A stretch of 64,000 nt of DNA from VYDC01 sp963667515 (lineage in GTDB: Bacteria; Chloroflexota; Dehalococcoidia; UBA2979). Made by a program: the position numbers and the translations under genes. The stretch lies in the NCBI GenBank assembly GCA_963667515.2, contig CAXXXY010000006.1, positions 620,001 to 684,000 on the forward strand, read 5' to 3'. Shown here piece after piece: positions 28,437 through 37,537 of this stretch. Under the pieces are notes generated by a model. It was not told where the DNA came from and did no database searches. It worked only from the letters and a program-made list of their open reading frames with translations. The stretch's first letter is position 1; every line of letters starts with the position of its first letter.

Positions 28437-31400
28437 CGGCCTCGCTGGGGACAGGGAGGGGCTCGTCGCGGGCGGCGCGGGTCAGCGCCTCGACGATCCG
28501 CCGCTCCCCGTCGCCGCTCACGCGCGCGTCGAGCGAGGCCAGCGCCTCCTCCAGCGAGAGGCCGGAGCCGCGGCCCTCCGCGAGCTGCAGCCACGCGAGC
28601 TCGACCGCGAGCTCGGCGAGCCGCGGCGCCGCGAACGACGCCGCCGGGAAGCGGCTCGCCGACGAGTCGGCGAGCCCGTCCAACAGCATCAGCGTCGTGC
28701 GCTGATCCACCGTGTGGGAGGGCGAGTCGAGGCGCGCCGCCGCCCTCCCCGCCACCATCATCTGGACGGGGATGGCCGTCTCCTGCGGCGCGTGCAGCGC
28801 GAGCCCGGCGCCCAGGGCGTAGCGCTGCGCGGTGGCGACCGCGTGACGCTCAGCCTCGCTTGCGCCCGCGAGCGCCGCGCGCACCAGCAGCTCCACCACC
28901 CGGTTGGGCCGCCCGCGCGCAGCGGGCCCGGCGTCGCGCCGCTCGCGCGCCAGCCGCGTGCGGCGACCGCCCGCGGCCTTCGCGTCGTACATCGCCTGGT
29001 CGGCGGCCTGCAGCAGCTCGGCGGCGGTCGCACCATCGTCCGGGGCGACGGCGATCCCGATCGAGATGCGCGCGGGGCCGGGCGCGTTGGGCGCCCGTCG
29101 GTGCGCCTCGGCGAGCGCGCCGTGCAGACGCCCCGCCACCGCGTCCTCCGAGCCCACGCCCTCCATCAGCACGACGAACTCGTCGCCGCCGGCGCGCGCC
29201 ACGAAGTCCTCCGTGCGGCAGACCGCGCGCAGCTCGTGCGCCACGACCTGCACCACCTGGTCGCCGGCCTCGTGCCCCAGCAAGTCGTTGAAGAGCTTCA
29301 GCTCGTCCATGTCGATCATCACCACGGCCGCCGGCGCCCCGGCGGCGAGCGCCCCGTCGAGCTCGCTGATGCGCTCCTGCAGGTAGCGGTAGTTGGGCAG
29401 GCCGGTCAGGGCGTCGTGGCGAGCGTTGTGCTCCGCCGCCTCGAAGAGCTGGAGGCGCTCGATGGTGACGGCGAGCAGGCCGGACACCTCGTGCAGGGCG
29501 GCCAGCTCGTCGGCGGCGTAGCTGCGGTCGCTCTCCTGGGCCAGCGCGAAGATCCCCGCGGTGCGGCCGCCGCCGCGCACGGGCACCAGCGCGACCTCGC
29601 GCGGGGCGCCGCCGACGAGCGACCAGTCGAGCCCCTCGAGACGAGGGTCGTCGGGGCGCAGCGCGACCGGCCCGTCGGCCGCCAGGGCGATCGCGGCCGG
29701 CGTTTCGGCAAGCGGCCGCACCTCGCTGGGAAGTGCGGCGTCGTCCGGGTAGCGGGCGTGGACGGAGACGGTGCCGGCCTCCTCGTCCACCAGTAGCATC
29801 AGCGCGCGATCGAAGGGGATGAGCCAGCGCACCTCCTCCGCGAAGGCATCGAAGGCCGCGCGCAGGTCGGCGACGGAGGCGACGATGCGCGCGAGGTTGC
29901 TCTGCACCTGGATGCGCGCGGCCCGCTCGGTCGCCTGCCGGTAGAGATGCGCCGAGTCCAGCGCGAGCGCGAGCTGCTCCGCCGCGTGCACGGCGAGCTG
30001 CCGCTCCTCCCCCGGGGGGCGCTCCTCGAAGCCGAGCACGGCGACGCCGAGCGACTGCCCCTTGGGGCGCAGCGGCACCACCAGCGCGTGCGCGTCCCCC
30101 GCGTCCAGGAAGGCGGGCGCGTCCCCGTCGCTCTCGCGCGACCAGTCCTCGGCCTCGCGCAGGGCGAACCAGGGGTGCTGCGCGTCCAGCGTGGCGGCGC
30201 GGCGCGGCGGCAGCCGCTGGCCCTCGCCGGAGAAGCAGGCCACGGGCTCGGGCCGACCCATCTCGTCGACCCGCGCGAAGTAGAGGTAGCGGAAGCGGGC
30301 GATCCCGGCGAGCGTGTGTGCGCCGGCACAGAGCCGCTCCGGGTCCGCGGTGTGCTGCATCACGCGCGCGACCTCGGTGAGCGCCGACAGCTCCACGATG
30401 CGCCGGGCCTGCAGCTCGATGAGCGCGTCGCTCTCCAGCCGGCGTGCGAGCGCCTCCGCGACGCGCTGCAGGTAGGCGCGCTCGGCGGCTCCCCAGCGCG
30501 CGCCGGGCCCCGCGGCGGCCACGAGCGCGCCGGCCGGCAGGGAGACCGACGTCCGCGCCTGCTGGCTCTCCCCCGCGCCGCGCTCGCCGGCATCCTGCGC
30601 GGCCTGCCGCATCGTCAGCGGAGCCACAAGCAGCGCGCCGATCCCGGCCGCGCGCAGAGCGGGGGAGAGCGGCATCTCCCCGCCCTCGCCGCGCTGCAGG
30701 GGCTGCCAGCGGTCGGTCGCCTGCGCGAGCATACCGAGGAGCGCCGCGCGCACGCCCGGCGCCCCCACGTCGCCGCGCGAGGCGAGGATCTGCGGCAGCG
30801 TGCCGCGCCCGCCACCGTGGAGCACCGCCAGCACGCGCGTATCGAGCGCGCGGGCCGCCACCTCCAGCGCCGTCTCGAGCGCGCGCCCCTGCACCGGCTC
30901 CGAGGCGAGCGCGCGCAGCACCTCCGCGAAGAGCTCGTCGCGGTCGGCCTTCTCCACGGCGTCGCGGTAGAGCCGCGCGCCCTCGATCGCCGCGCCGAGC
31001 TCGCGACCGATCAGCAGCAGCAGCTGCTGCTCCTGGTCGCTGGCGGTGGCGTGGCCCTCGCCGAGCAGCGCCAGCGCACCGAGCGGCCGCCCCTTCGCCG
31101 AGACGGGCACGATCACGTAGCGGCGGCCGTCGTGCCGGCTGTCCACGCCCGCGGTCGTCGGCGCGCCGAGACCCCCGCCGCCGGCCTGGAGGGCGACCGC
31201 GGCCAGCTCCTCCTCCGGCAGCGGCGCCCACGGCGCCGTGCCCAGCGAGGCAAAGATGCGGATCGCGTTGCCGCTGACGGGCCCGTCCGCGGGCGGCGTC
31301 AGGTAGAGCTGCGCCGCCTCGCGCCCCAGCAGCCGCGCGAGGAAGCGACAGGCGCGCTCGATGGCGGCGGGCTCGTCGAGCGGGTCGTCCAGCGGGTCGC

Positions 31401-32025
31401 TGAGCGCGAAGCTGACCGCGTTCACGATCGAGAGGTAGCGGTTGCGCTCCTCCAGCGCCTCCAGCGCCAGCGCCTGCTGCAGCGCCTCGCGCGCGAGCGG
31501 GCCCGCGGACCGGCTCTCGCGTTCGAGCTCGAGGGCCGTCGCCACCTCGTCGCGCTCGACCTCGAGCTCCGCGCGTCGCCGCTCGGCCCGCCGCGCGGCC
31601 ACGCGCGCGAGGCGCCCGCGACGAGCGGCCACGTGCGTGACGAGCGCCACCAGCGGCAGCGCCGCGCCCGCGATCAGCGCCGCGCCCAGCCCGGAGAGCG
31701 TGCTGCCCGCGTCGGCGACGTCGCCCGGCAGCAGCTCGGTCGCCCCGGCGACGGCGAGCACACCGCTCGCCTCGCCCGCGGCCGACCCCAGCAGAGCGAG
31801 CGCGGCGGCGGCCGTCACCAGGGCGAGCTCGCGGCCGGTCAGCGCGGCACCCGAGGCGGAGACGACCAGCACCAGCAGCACCGCGCCCGGCCACGGGGCC
31901 GACGCGCCACCGGCGAGCATCGCGCCGAGAGCGATCGCGGCGTAGGCGAGCGCGCCGAGCAGCAGCGCCCGCCCGCGACCGACGCCGGAGCGCCCGGTCG
32001 CCGACGGACCGCCCGCGGGCAGCAT
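28432..32025 (-). CDS. Multi-GAF diguanylate cyclase, 5' end disrupted
   Basis: 1197 readable residues: four or so membrane helices (first 125 residues), a coiled linker, about four GAF-like domains (about 180-860) and a GGDEF domain with intact ARAGGDEFVVLM near 946-950. The product inhibition I-site RTED precedes it by five residues, so c-di-GMP synthesis is likely. The last 155 residues form a helical domain reminiscent of HD-GYP regions but without an HD motif. ATG 32025 lacks a ribosome-binding site; the natural start lay across the IS481 insertion at 32040, where a piece with two more helices remains (33090-33256). Confidence 0.82.
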   Translation of the reverse strand: MLPAGGPSATGRSGVGRGRALLLGALAYAAIALGAMLAGGASAPWPGAVLLVLVVSASGAALTGRELALVTAAAALALLGSAAGEASGVLAVAGATELLPGDVADAGSTLSGLGAALIAGAALPLVALVTHVAARRGRLARVAARRAERRRAELEVERDEVATALELERESRSAGPLAREALQQALALEALEERNRYLSIVNAVSFALSDPLDDPLDEPAAIERACRFLARLLGREAAQLYLTPPADGPVSGNAIRIFASLGTAPWAPLPEEELAAVALQAGGGGLGAPTTAGVDSRHDGRRYVIVPVSAKGRPLGALALLGEGHATASDQEQQLLLLIGRELGAAIEGARLYRDAVEKADRDELFAEVLRALASEPVQGRALETALEVAARALDTRVLAVLHGGGRGTLPQILASRGDVGAPGVRAALLGMLAQATDRWQPLQRGEGGEMPLSPALRAAGIGALLVAPLTMRQAAQDAGERGAGESQQARTSVSLPAGALVAAAGPGARWGAAERAYLQRVAEALARRLESDALIELQARRIVELSALTEVARVMQHTADPERLCAGAHTLAGIARFRYLYFARVDEMGRPEPVACFSGEGQRLPPRRAATLDAQHPWFALREAEDWSRESDGDAPAFLDAGDAHALVVPLRPKGQSLGVAVLGFEERPPGEERQLAVHAAEQLALALDSAHLYRQATERAARIQVQSNLARIVASVADLRAAFDAFAEEVRWLIPFDRALMLLVDEEAGTVSVHARYPDDAALPSEVRPLAETPAAIALAADGPVALRPDDPRLEGLDWSLVGGAPREVALVPVRGGGRTAGIFALAQESDRSYAADELAALHEVSGLLAVTIERLQLFEAAEHNARHDALTGLPNYRYLQERISELDGALAAGAPAAVVMIDMDELKLFNDLLGHEAGDQVVQVVAHELRAVCRTEDFVARAGGDEFVVLMEGVGSEDAVAGRLHGALAEAHRRAPNAPGPARISIGIAVAPDDGATAAELLQAADQAMYDAKAAGGRRTRLARERRDAGPAARGRPNRVVELLVRAALAGASEAERHAVATAQRYALGAGLALHAPQETAIPVQMMVAGRAAARLDSPSHTVDQRTTLMLLDGLADSSASRFPAASFAAPRLAELAVELAWLQLAEGRGSGLSLEEALASLDARVSGDGERRIVEALTRAARDEPLPVPSEAA

Positions 32026-32039
32026 CGCGCGCGGCTAGG

Positions 32040-33089
32040 TGTACTACCCAGGAAGGTTGTTCACAGGCGGGAGGCGGGGACGGCCCCGCCGACGCCGCCG
32101 TGCGGTCGGCGGTGATTGTAGCGGTAGAGCCAGCGTGGGAGCTGGCGCAGCCGCTCGGCGTTGGAGCGGTAGGGGCGGGCGTAGGCCCACTCGTTCTGCA
32201 GGATCTGGATGAAACGCTCGGCTTTGCCGTTCGTCTGCGGGCGGTAGGGCCGCGTGTGCGACAGCCGCACGTCTGCGGCAGCGGCGGCGCCGTGGAAGCT
32301 GCGGGCGACGGTGTAGGCCTTCGCGTTGTCGGTCAGGACCCGGCGCACGCGCACGCCACGCCGGCGGAAGGCCGCGAGCGCCTGCTCGAGGAAGGCGGCG
32401 CAGCTCGCGCCACGCTCGTCGGGCAGGACGGAGACGTAGGCGTAACGGCTGTGGTCGTCGACGGCGACGTGTAGGTACTCCAGCCCCAGCGAACGCCGCG
32501 AATGCGGCCCGGAGCGCGTCTCGGCGAAGCCAGGCGCCATTCGCTTGCCGCCGCCCTCGGGGACGCGCCCGAGCTTCTTCACGTCGAGATGCAGCAGGTC
32601 GCCGGGGGCGTCGTGCTCGTAGCGGACCGGCTCCCGGGTGACGCGGTGCAGGCGGTCGAGCCGGTTGAGGCCGCGGCGCCGCAGCACGGCGTAGACCGTG
32701 GAGCGGGCGACCCCGAGCGCCCACTGGATGCGATGCGGCCCGAATCCCTGCGTGCGTCGCACGGCGCAGATGCGTCGCTCCAGCTCGGGCGGCGTGCGCC
32801 GGGGATGCGCGCGCGGGGCGGAGCTGCGGTCCTCGAGCCCTGCCGCTCCCTCCGCCCGGAAGCGCCCCAGCCACTTGGCAACGGTGTGGCGGGAGACGCG
32901 GAAGTGGCGAGCGACCTCAGCCTGGGGCCAGCCGGCGTCCACTTCCCGCACGAGCTCGAGTCGGGTCAGCGGCGTCAGCCGCGCGTTACGATGGGCCATG
33001 AGGGTGTCCTCTCCTCGCTACTGCCGTGCTGTCACACACAGCAGCGGGCGAGGCCCCTCATCCTGTCAACAACCTACGTGGGAACTACA
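32040..33089 (-). mobile_element. IS481-family element, copy B
   Basis: 1050 bp, same ends as copy A, reversed. Flanks are GCTAGG (32034-32039) and GCTAGC (33090-33095), again an NCTAGN target with one mismatch. It separates the GGDEF gene from its 5' part. Confidence 0.92.
32061..32999 (-). CDS. IS481-family transposase (copy B)
   Basis: Same 312-residue DDE transposase as copy A with Ala in place of Thr in LA-x-FRRRG. Catalytic residues in LLHLDVKKLG, VLTDNAKAY and TNGKAERF are intact. Confidence 0.93.
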   Translation of the reverse strand: MAHRNARLTPLTRLELVREVDAGWPQAEVARHFRVSRHTVAKWLGRFRAEGAAGLEDRSSAPRAHPRRTPPELERRICAVRRTQGFGPHRIQWALGVARSTVYAVLRRRGLNRLDRLHRVTREPVRYEHDAPGDLLHLDVKKLGRVPEGGGKRMAPGFAETRSGPHSRRSLGLEYLHVAVDDHSRYAYVSVLPDERGASCAAFLEQALAAFRRRGVRVRRVLTDNAKAYTVARSFHGAAAAADVRLSHTRPYRPQTNGKAERFIQILQNEWAYARPYRSNAERLRQLPRWLYRYNHRRPHGGVGGAVPASRL

Positions 33090-33256
33090 GCTAGCTCCAC
33101 CGCGAGGAAGGCCGCGAGCAGCAGCACCGTCGGGCGCCCGCCGATGTCGAGCGCGCCGGCGAGCGCCGCCAACGCGAACAGCCCGCCGGCCGTGCCGAGC
33201 GCCAGCCGCGCGAGCAGCAGCGGCCGCGCCTCCTCCCAGCGATCGCGCAGCGCCAC
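33090..33256 (-). pseudogene. Severed 5' fragment of the GGDEF sensor gene (or of its neighbour)
   Basis: Reads VALRDRWEEARPLLLARLAL, then two membrane helices (GTAGGLFALAALAGALDI and TVLLLAAFLAVELA), ending exactly at the IS481 target site. Removing IS481 and one target copy joins it to the GGDEF gene but one base out of frame. Either a base was lost or these were two genes. Its upstream side is cut by the IS3 copy 2 at 33258. Confidence 0.5.
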
Positions 33257-33323
33257 CGTCTCCCGGTCCACGGTTTTCTTGGACACCTGATTGGGGCAGG
33301 CTGCCCCGGCAGAGGAGGTGTCC

Positions 33324-33674
33324 ATGACCAGCTCCGCACAGGGATTGAACGGGCGTAGTGCGTCGCGAACGGAGCGCGGTCGCTTCTCCTCGCGACGGAA
33401 GAGCGAGGCGGTGCTGAGGCTGCTGCGCGGCGAGGAGTTGGACGCGCTCTCGCGCGAGCTGGGGGTGACCGCAGCGACGCTGTCGCAGTGGCGCGAGCGC
33501 TTACTCGCCGCCGGCCGGGCCTCGCTCACGAGCCGGCCTGCCGACGAGCGTGACGAGGAGATCCACCGACTGCAGGCGAAAGTCGGCGAGATCACGATGG
33601 CGAACGAGCTCCTGCTCCAGCGCGCGCATCAGCTGGAGGCAGGACTCCCTTTGGCACGCCGGAGGTCGAGGTGA
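33324..33674 (+). CDS. IS3-family OrfA (copy 2)
   Basis: 116-residue HTH protein as in copy 1, with Gly in place of Val in SASRTER-x-RFSS. AGGAGG precedes ATG 33324; the stop overlaps orfB (GTGA). Confidence 0.88.
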   Translation: MTSSAQGLNGRSASRTERGRFSSRRKSEAVLRLLRGEELDALSRELGVTAATLSQWRERLLAAGRASLTSRPADERDEEIHRLQAKVGEITMANELLLQRAHQLEAGLPLARRRSR

Positions 33675-34573
33675 TGAGTCGAACCACCTCGCCCTCCACG
33701 GGACGGCCGTACGGCACGACGCGCATCTGCCAGCTGTGGGAGGTCCCGCGCTCGACCGTCTACGAGCGGCGGGCACGGGCGCGACGGCCTCTGCGGCCAG
33801 CAGCGAAGCGCGGGCCGAGGCAGGCGTGGACGGACGAGGCTCTCACGGAGCAGGTCCGAGCTGTGCTCGCCGCCTCCCCGTTCACGGGCGAGGGCTACCG
33901 CAAGGTGTGGGCGCGGCTGCGGCTGGCCGGTGTGCGCACCTCGAAGGGCCGGGTGCTGCGGCTGATGCGGGAGGCGGGACTGCTCGCCCCGACCCGCGTC
34001 GGGCGTCGGCGCGGACCGCGGGTGCACGACGGGACGATCACCACCGAGCGGCCTGACGAGATGTGGGGGACCGACGCGACCTCCTGCCTCACCACCCGCG
34101 AGGGGAACGCCACCGTCTTCATCGCCGTCGATCACTGCACGCAGGAGTGCATCGGCATCCACGCGGCGCGACCGGGCACGCGCTTCGAGGCGCTGGAGCC
34201 GCTGCGGCAGGGGCTCCGGGAGCACTTCGACGGCTACGAGGCGGACCTCGCGCGGGGACTCGCTCTCCGCCACGACCACGGCAGCCAGTACCTGAGCGAC
34301 CACTTTCAGGAGGAGCTGCGCTTCCTCGGCATCCGCTCCAGCCCGTCCTTCGTAGCCGCGCCCGAGGGCAACGGCTGCGCGGAACGCTTCATCCGCACGC
34401 TGAAGGAGCAGCTGCTGTGGGTGGAGCACTTCGAGACGGTGGAGGAGCTACGCCAGGCGCTGCTCGCCTTCAAGCAGCGCTACAACCAGCACTGGCTCGT
34501 CGAACGGCACGGCCACCGCACCTCAGCCGCCGTCCGCGAGGCGCTCTCGCCGCGCACCGGGGCGGCCGCATGA
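33671..34573 (+). CDS. IS3-family transposase OrfB (copy 2)
   Basis: 300-residue DDE transposase that appears the same as copy 1 (MWGTDATS, LRHDHGSQYLSD, GNGCAERFIRTLKEQ). Intact. Confidence 0.92.
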   Translation: MMSRTTSPSTGRPYGTTRICQLWEVPRSTVYERRARARRPLRPAAKRGPRQAWTDEALTEQVRAVLAASPFTGEGYRKVWARLRLAGVRTSKGRVLRLMREAGLLAPTRVGRRRGPRVHDGTITTERPDEMWGTDATSCLTTREGNATVFIAVDHCTQECIGIHAARPGTRFEALEPLRQGLREHFDGYEADLARGLALRHDHGSQYLSDHFQEELRFLGIRSSPSFVAAPEGNGCAERFIRTLKEQLLWVEHFETVEELRQALLAFKQRYNQHWLVERHGHRTSAAVREALSPRTGAAA

Positions 34574-34613
34574 TTACCGCCAGCGATGTGTCCAAGAAAC
34601 CAGGAGCGGTACA

Positions 34614-34814
34614 CAGCTCGTTTCGTTGGTCCGCTGCGACTCCGACGACGGGGCCGGGATTCGTAAGGCGACCACCCAAGTTGGGATTGTGGCAAGGAGC
34701 AGTCCGAGGGCGTTCGGGACGATCCAAAAGACCACGAGAAGCATGAGCAGGAGCGCCCACGGTACTCGCTAAACAGCCAGACGAGGACCGGCAAGCCCAC
34801 CACTGCCGGGACCA
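34614..34814 (-). pseudogene. Remnant of a membrane protein trapped between two IS elements
   Basis: The minus strand reads GSLVPAVVGLPVLVWLFSEY and then, one base out of frame, ALLLMLLVVFWIVPNALGLL followed by ATIPTWVVALRIPAPS. Together they look like two or three helices of a membrane protein. One extra G near 34765 would join them. No start, stop or family can be given. Confidence 0.4.
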
Positions 34815-34882
34815 GGGAGCCTGACCCGCTTTCCCGGACACCTAGGCCTGAGGCGACGATGTTGCCCAGGGAGGAGTCCTGG

Positions 34883-35170
34883 ATGCCCCGAGCCTACCCA
34901 CCCGAGTTCCGCCGTCGTGCTGTCGAACTGGCCCGGCTGCGGGAGAAGCCGATCGCGCGGATCGCTGCGGACCTGGGGATCGCCGGGTGGTGCCTGCACC
35001 GCTGGCTGCGGCAGGCCGATGTCGACGAGGGCCACAGAGAGGGCCTGACGAGCGACGAGCGGGCGGAGCTGGTGCGGCTGCGCCGGGCCAACCGCACCCT
35101 GGAGATGGAGAACGAGATTCTGAAGCGCGCCGCCGCCCTCTTCGCGCGCGAGAACGTGCTCCCAAAATGA
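34883..35170 (+). CDS. IS3-family OrfA (second type)
   Basis: 95 residues: HTH_Tnp_1-like domain (YPPEFRRRAVELAR, IARIAADLGIAGWCLHRWL) and a C-terminal zipper (LRRANRTLEMENEILKRAAA). AGGGAGGAG precedes ATG 34883. The stop overlaps the orfB ATG (ATGA). Confidence 0.9.
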   Translation: MPRAYPPEFRRRAVELARLREKPIARIAADLGIAGWCLHRWLRQADVDEGHREGLTSDERAELVRLRRANRTLEMENEILKRAAALFARENVLPK

Positions 35171-35757
35171 GATACCGGCTGGTCCGTGAGCTTGCCGCCG
35201 ACGGGGTCGTCGCGGCGGTGGCCTGCCGGGTACTCGCGGTCTCGACAGCGGGCTACTACGAGTGGCGAGAGCGGGCGCCCTCGGCCCGCGCCGTCGCCGA
35301 CCAGGCGCTGAGCGAGCAGATCGTGGAGATCCACGCCATGTCGCGAGGCAGCTACGGAGCGCCGCGGGTGCACGCCGAACTGCGGCTCGGGCGGGGCGTC
35401 CGTTGCGGTCGCAAGCGGGTGGCACGGCTAATGCGGAGCGCAGGACTGCATGGAATCTACCGGCGGCGCGGGAGACACGCTCGCCCGGCGCCTGCCGTCC
35501 ACGACGACCTGGTGCGCCGGCGCTTCGTGGCCGACGCGCTGGACCGGCTCTGGCTGACCGACATCACCGAGCACCCCACGCGGGAGGGGGAGGTCTATTG
35601 CGCCGCCGTGCTGGACGTCTACTCACGGCGGATCGTGGGCTGGTCCATTGCTGACCACCTGCGCACCGAGCTTGTGGTCGACGCTCTGGAGATGGCCCGC
35701 TGGCGGCGACAGCCGACCCGGGGCGAGACCGTGGTGCACTCCGACCGGGGATCGCAG

Positions 35758-37208
35758 GGCGGATTCAAGTGGTCATCGCAACGCCTCGAGGTGAGGGGTT
35801 GTGATGGGAAGGTCACCGGGGTGGGCGGCGAAGGCGACAGGAAGGCCGGCGATGCGGTCTCCAGGCCGTCCACCGGTTGCGCGTCGTGAGCATCGCCAAC
35901 GGTTCTGGCTGGCGATCTCAGAAGGGTTGTCGAGCGAGGATGCCGCTGCGGCGGCCGGTGTGTCTCCAGCCGTCGGAGCACGCTGGTTCCGTGAAGGTGG
36001 TGGCATGCCAACAGCCAGTCCGGCGCCGCTGTTAGGGCGCTACCTATCGTTCGCTGAGCGCGAGGAGATCGCCATCCTCCGCGCCCAAGGCGCAAGCGGC
36101 CGAGCGATCGCCCGCCGGCTCCGCCGGGCTCCGTCGACGATCTCACGCGAGGTACGCCGGAACGCTGCGACACATAGCGGCAAGCTGGAGTATCGAGCGA
36201 CCACGGCGCAGTGGCATGCCGACCGACGTGCGCAGCGTCCCAAGGTCGCCAAGCTCGCCAGCAACGACCAGCTCCATGGTTACGTTCAGGAACGGCTGTC
36301 AGGCAGGATCGTCCGGCCCGACGGTGTGGGGGTGGTCGGCCCTGAGGTGCGCTGGATTGGCCGTCGACATGGGCGCCGTCAGCACCGACGCTGGGCCCAG
36401 GCGTGGAGCCCGGAGCAGATCTCGAACCGGCTGCAGGTCGACTTCCCTGATGATGCGTCGATGAGGATCTCCCACGAAGCGATCTACCAGGCCCTGTACG
36501 TCCAGGGTCGCGGCGCGCTGCGGCGTGAGCTGATCGCATGTCTGCGTAGCGGACGAGCGTTGCGGGTGCCCAGGGCGCGAACCCGCGGTCGCGGCAAGAA
36601 GTTCGTCAGCCCCGAGATCATGATCAGTCAGCGGCCCGCCGAAGCCGATGACCGCGCCGTTCCCGGCCATTGGGAGGGCGATCTGATCCTCGGGCTGGGC
36701 AGCTCCGCGATCGGCACGCTCGTCGAGCGCACGACACGGTTCACCATGCTGCTGCACCTGCCCCGCATGGATGGCCACGGACAGCAACCCACCGTCAAGA
36801 ACGGCCCCCCGCTGGCCGGTCACGGCGCAGAGGCGGTGCGTGACGCGATCACGGCCTCGATCACGACGCTGCCCGACCAGCTGCGTCGCTCGCTTGCCTG
36901 GGACCAGGGAGCGGAGATGGCCCAGCACGCGCAGCTGCGCATCGACACCGGCCTGCCGATCTACTTCTGCGACCCTCGCAGCCCCTGGCAGCGTGGCAGC
37001 AACGAGAACACCAACGGCCTGCTGCGTCAGTACTTCCCCAAAGGCACCGACCTGTCCCAGCACTCTGCCGAGGACCTCGCCGCCGTCGCTCTCGCGCTCA
37101 ACACTCGACCCCGCAAGACCCTCGGATGGAAGACTCCCGCCGAGGCACTCAACGAACACCTACTCTCCCCTGCACAAGGCGGTGTTGCGACGACCCCTTG
37201 AACCCGAG
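35758..37208 (+). mobile_element. IS30-family element nested in IS3
   Basis: 1451 bp. Inverted ends GGCGGATTCAAGTGGTC and CTCGGGTTCAAGGGGTC (rc of the right end) share TTCAAG-GGTC and further bases. Flanked by CAG on both sides (35755-35757 and 37209-37211), a 3-bp target duplication inside the transposase gene. Confidence 0.88.
35804..37201 (+). CDS. IS30-family transposase
   Basis: 465 residues: an extra N-terminal HTH, the IS30 HTH_38 domain (SFAEREEIAILRAQGASGRA, RRAPSTISREVRRN), then a DDE core: GHWEGDLILG (first Asp), SLAWDQGAEMAQH (second Asp), SPWQRGSNENTNGLLRQYFP (Glu), TRPRKTLGWKTPAEAL. ATG 35804 has GAGGGG upstream. Intact. Confidence 0.92.
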   Translation: MGRSPGWAAKATGRPAMRSPGRPPVARREHRQRFWLAISEGLSSEDAAAAAGVSPAVGARWFREGGGMPTASPAPLLGRYLSFAEREEIAILRAQGASGRAIARRLRRAPSTISREVRRNAATHSGKLEYRATTAQWHADRRAQRPKVAKLASNDQLHGYVQERLSGRIVRPDGVGVVGPEVRWIGRRHGRRQHRRWAQAWSPEQISNRLQVDFPDDASMRISHEAIYQALYVQGRGALRRELIACLRSGRALRVPRARTRGRGKKFVSPEIMISQRPAEADDRAVPGHWEGDLILGLGSSAIGTLVERTTRFTMLLHLPRMDGHGQQPTVKNGPPLAGHGAEAVRDAITASITTLPDQLRRSLAWDQGAEMAQHAQLRIDTGLPIYFCDPRSPWQRGSNENTNGLLRQYFPKGTDLSQHSAEDLAAVALALNTRPRKTLGWKTPAEALNEHLLSPAQGGVATTP

Positions 37209-37537
37209 CAGTACACGTCGTGGGCCTTCGGGCACCGCCTCCGCACCGCCGGCCTGCTCGGCTCGATGGGCCGGGTCGCGTCGGCTGTCGACAACTCGAT
37301 GATGGAGTCGTTCTTCGGGACGCTGCAGCTCGAGCTGCTCGACCGCCGCAGCTGGACGACCCGGGCCGAGCTCGCCTCCGCGATCTTCGAATGGATCGAG
37401 GGCTGGTATAACCCGCGCCGCCGTCACACCTCGATCGGCGATCTCAGCCCCGTGGAGTACGAAAGGAGGCCCGCCGCCGCCGCCGAAGCAGCATGATGTC
37501 TACACGTGAACTGTCCGGAGAACCGGGTCAGGCTCCC

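Larger units (their letters stand above)
33258..34613 (+). mobile_element. IS3-family element, copy 2
   Basis: Same 1356-bp element as 23007-24362, in opposite orientation and nearly identical. Unlike copy 1 its flanks (ACC at left, CAG at right) do not match as a 3-bp target duplication, so one side has probably been deleted or rearranged. Confidence 0.87.
35167..37496 (+). pseudogene. IS3-family OrfB (second type) split by IS30
   Basis: The N-terminal 197 codons (35167-35757) contain HTH_21 and the first two DDE residues (LWLTDITEH, VVHSDRGSQ). The C-terminal 95 codons (37212-37496) contain SAVDNSMMESFFGTLQLEL with the catalytic Glu. Deleting IS30 plus one CAG copy restores one uninterrupted 291-residue transposase. 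Confidence 0.9.
34815..37537 (+). mobile_element. Second IS3-family element, interrupted by IS30
   Basis: Inverted ends GGGAGCCTGACCCG match at both termini (34815 on, and rc of the bases up to 37537) and continue imperfectly to CCGGACA. It carries orfA and an orfB split by the 1451-bp IS30 at 35758-37208. No matching target duplication is visible outside. Without the IS30 it would be about 1.27 kb, normal for IS3. Confidence 0.85.

Noticed and set aside
23007..34613. Composite transposon carrying the two-component system and GGDEF gene
   Set aside because: The two IS3 copies do not share an outer target duplication, and the cargo looks like ordinary chromosomal genes; independent insertions plus rearrangement explain it better.
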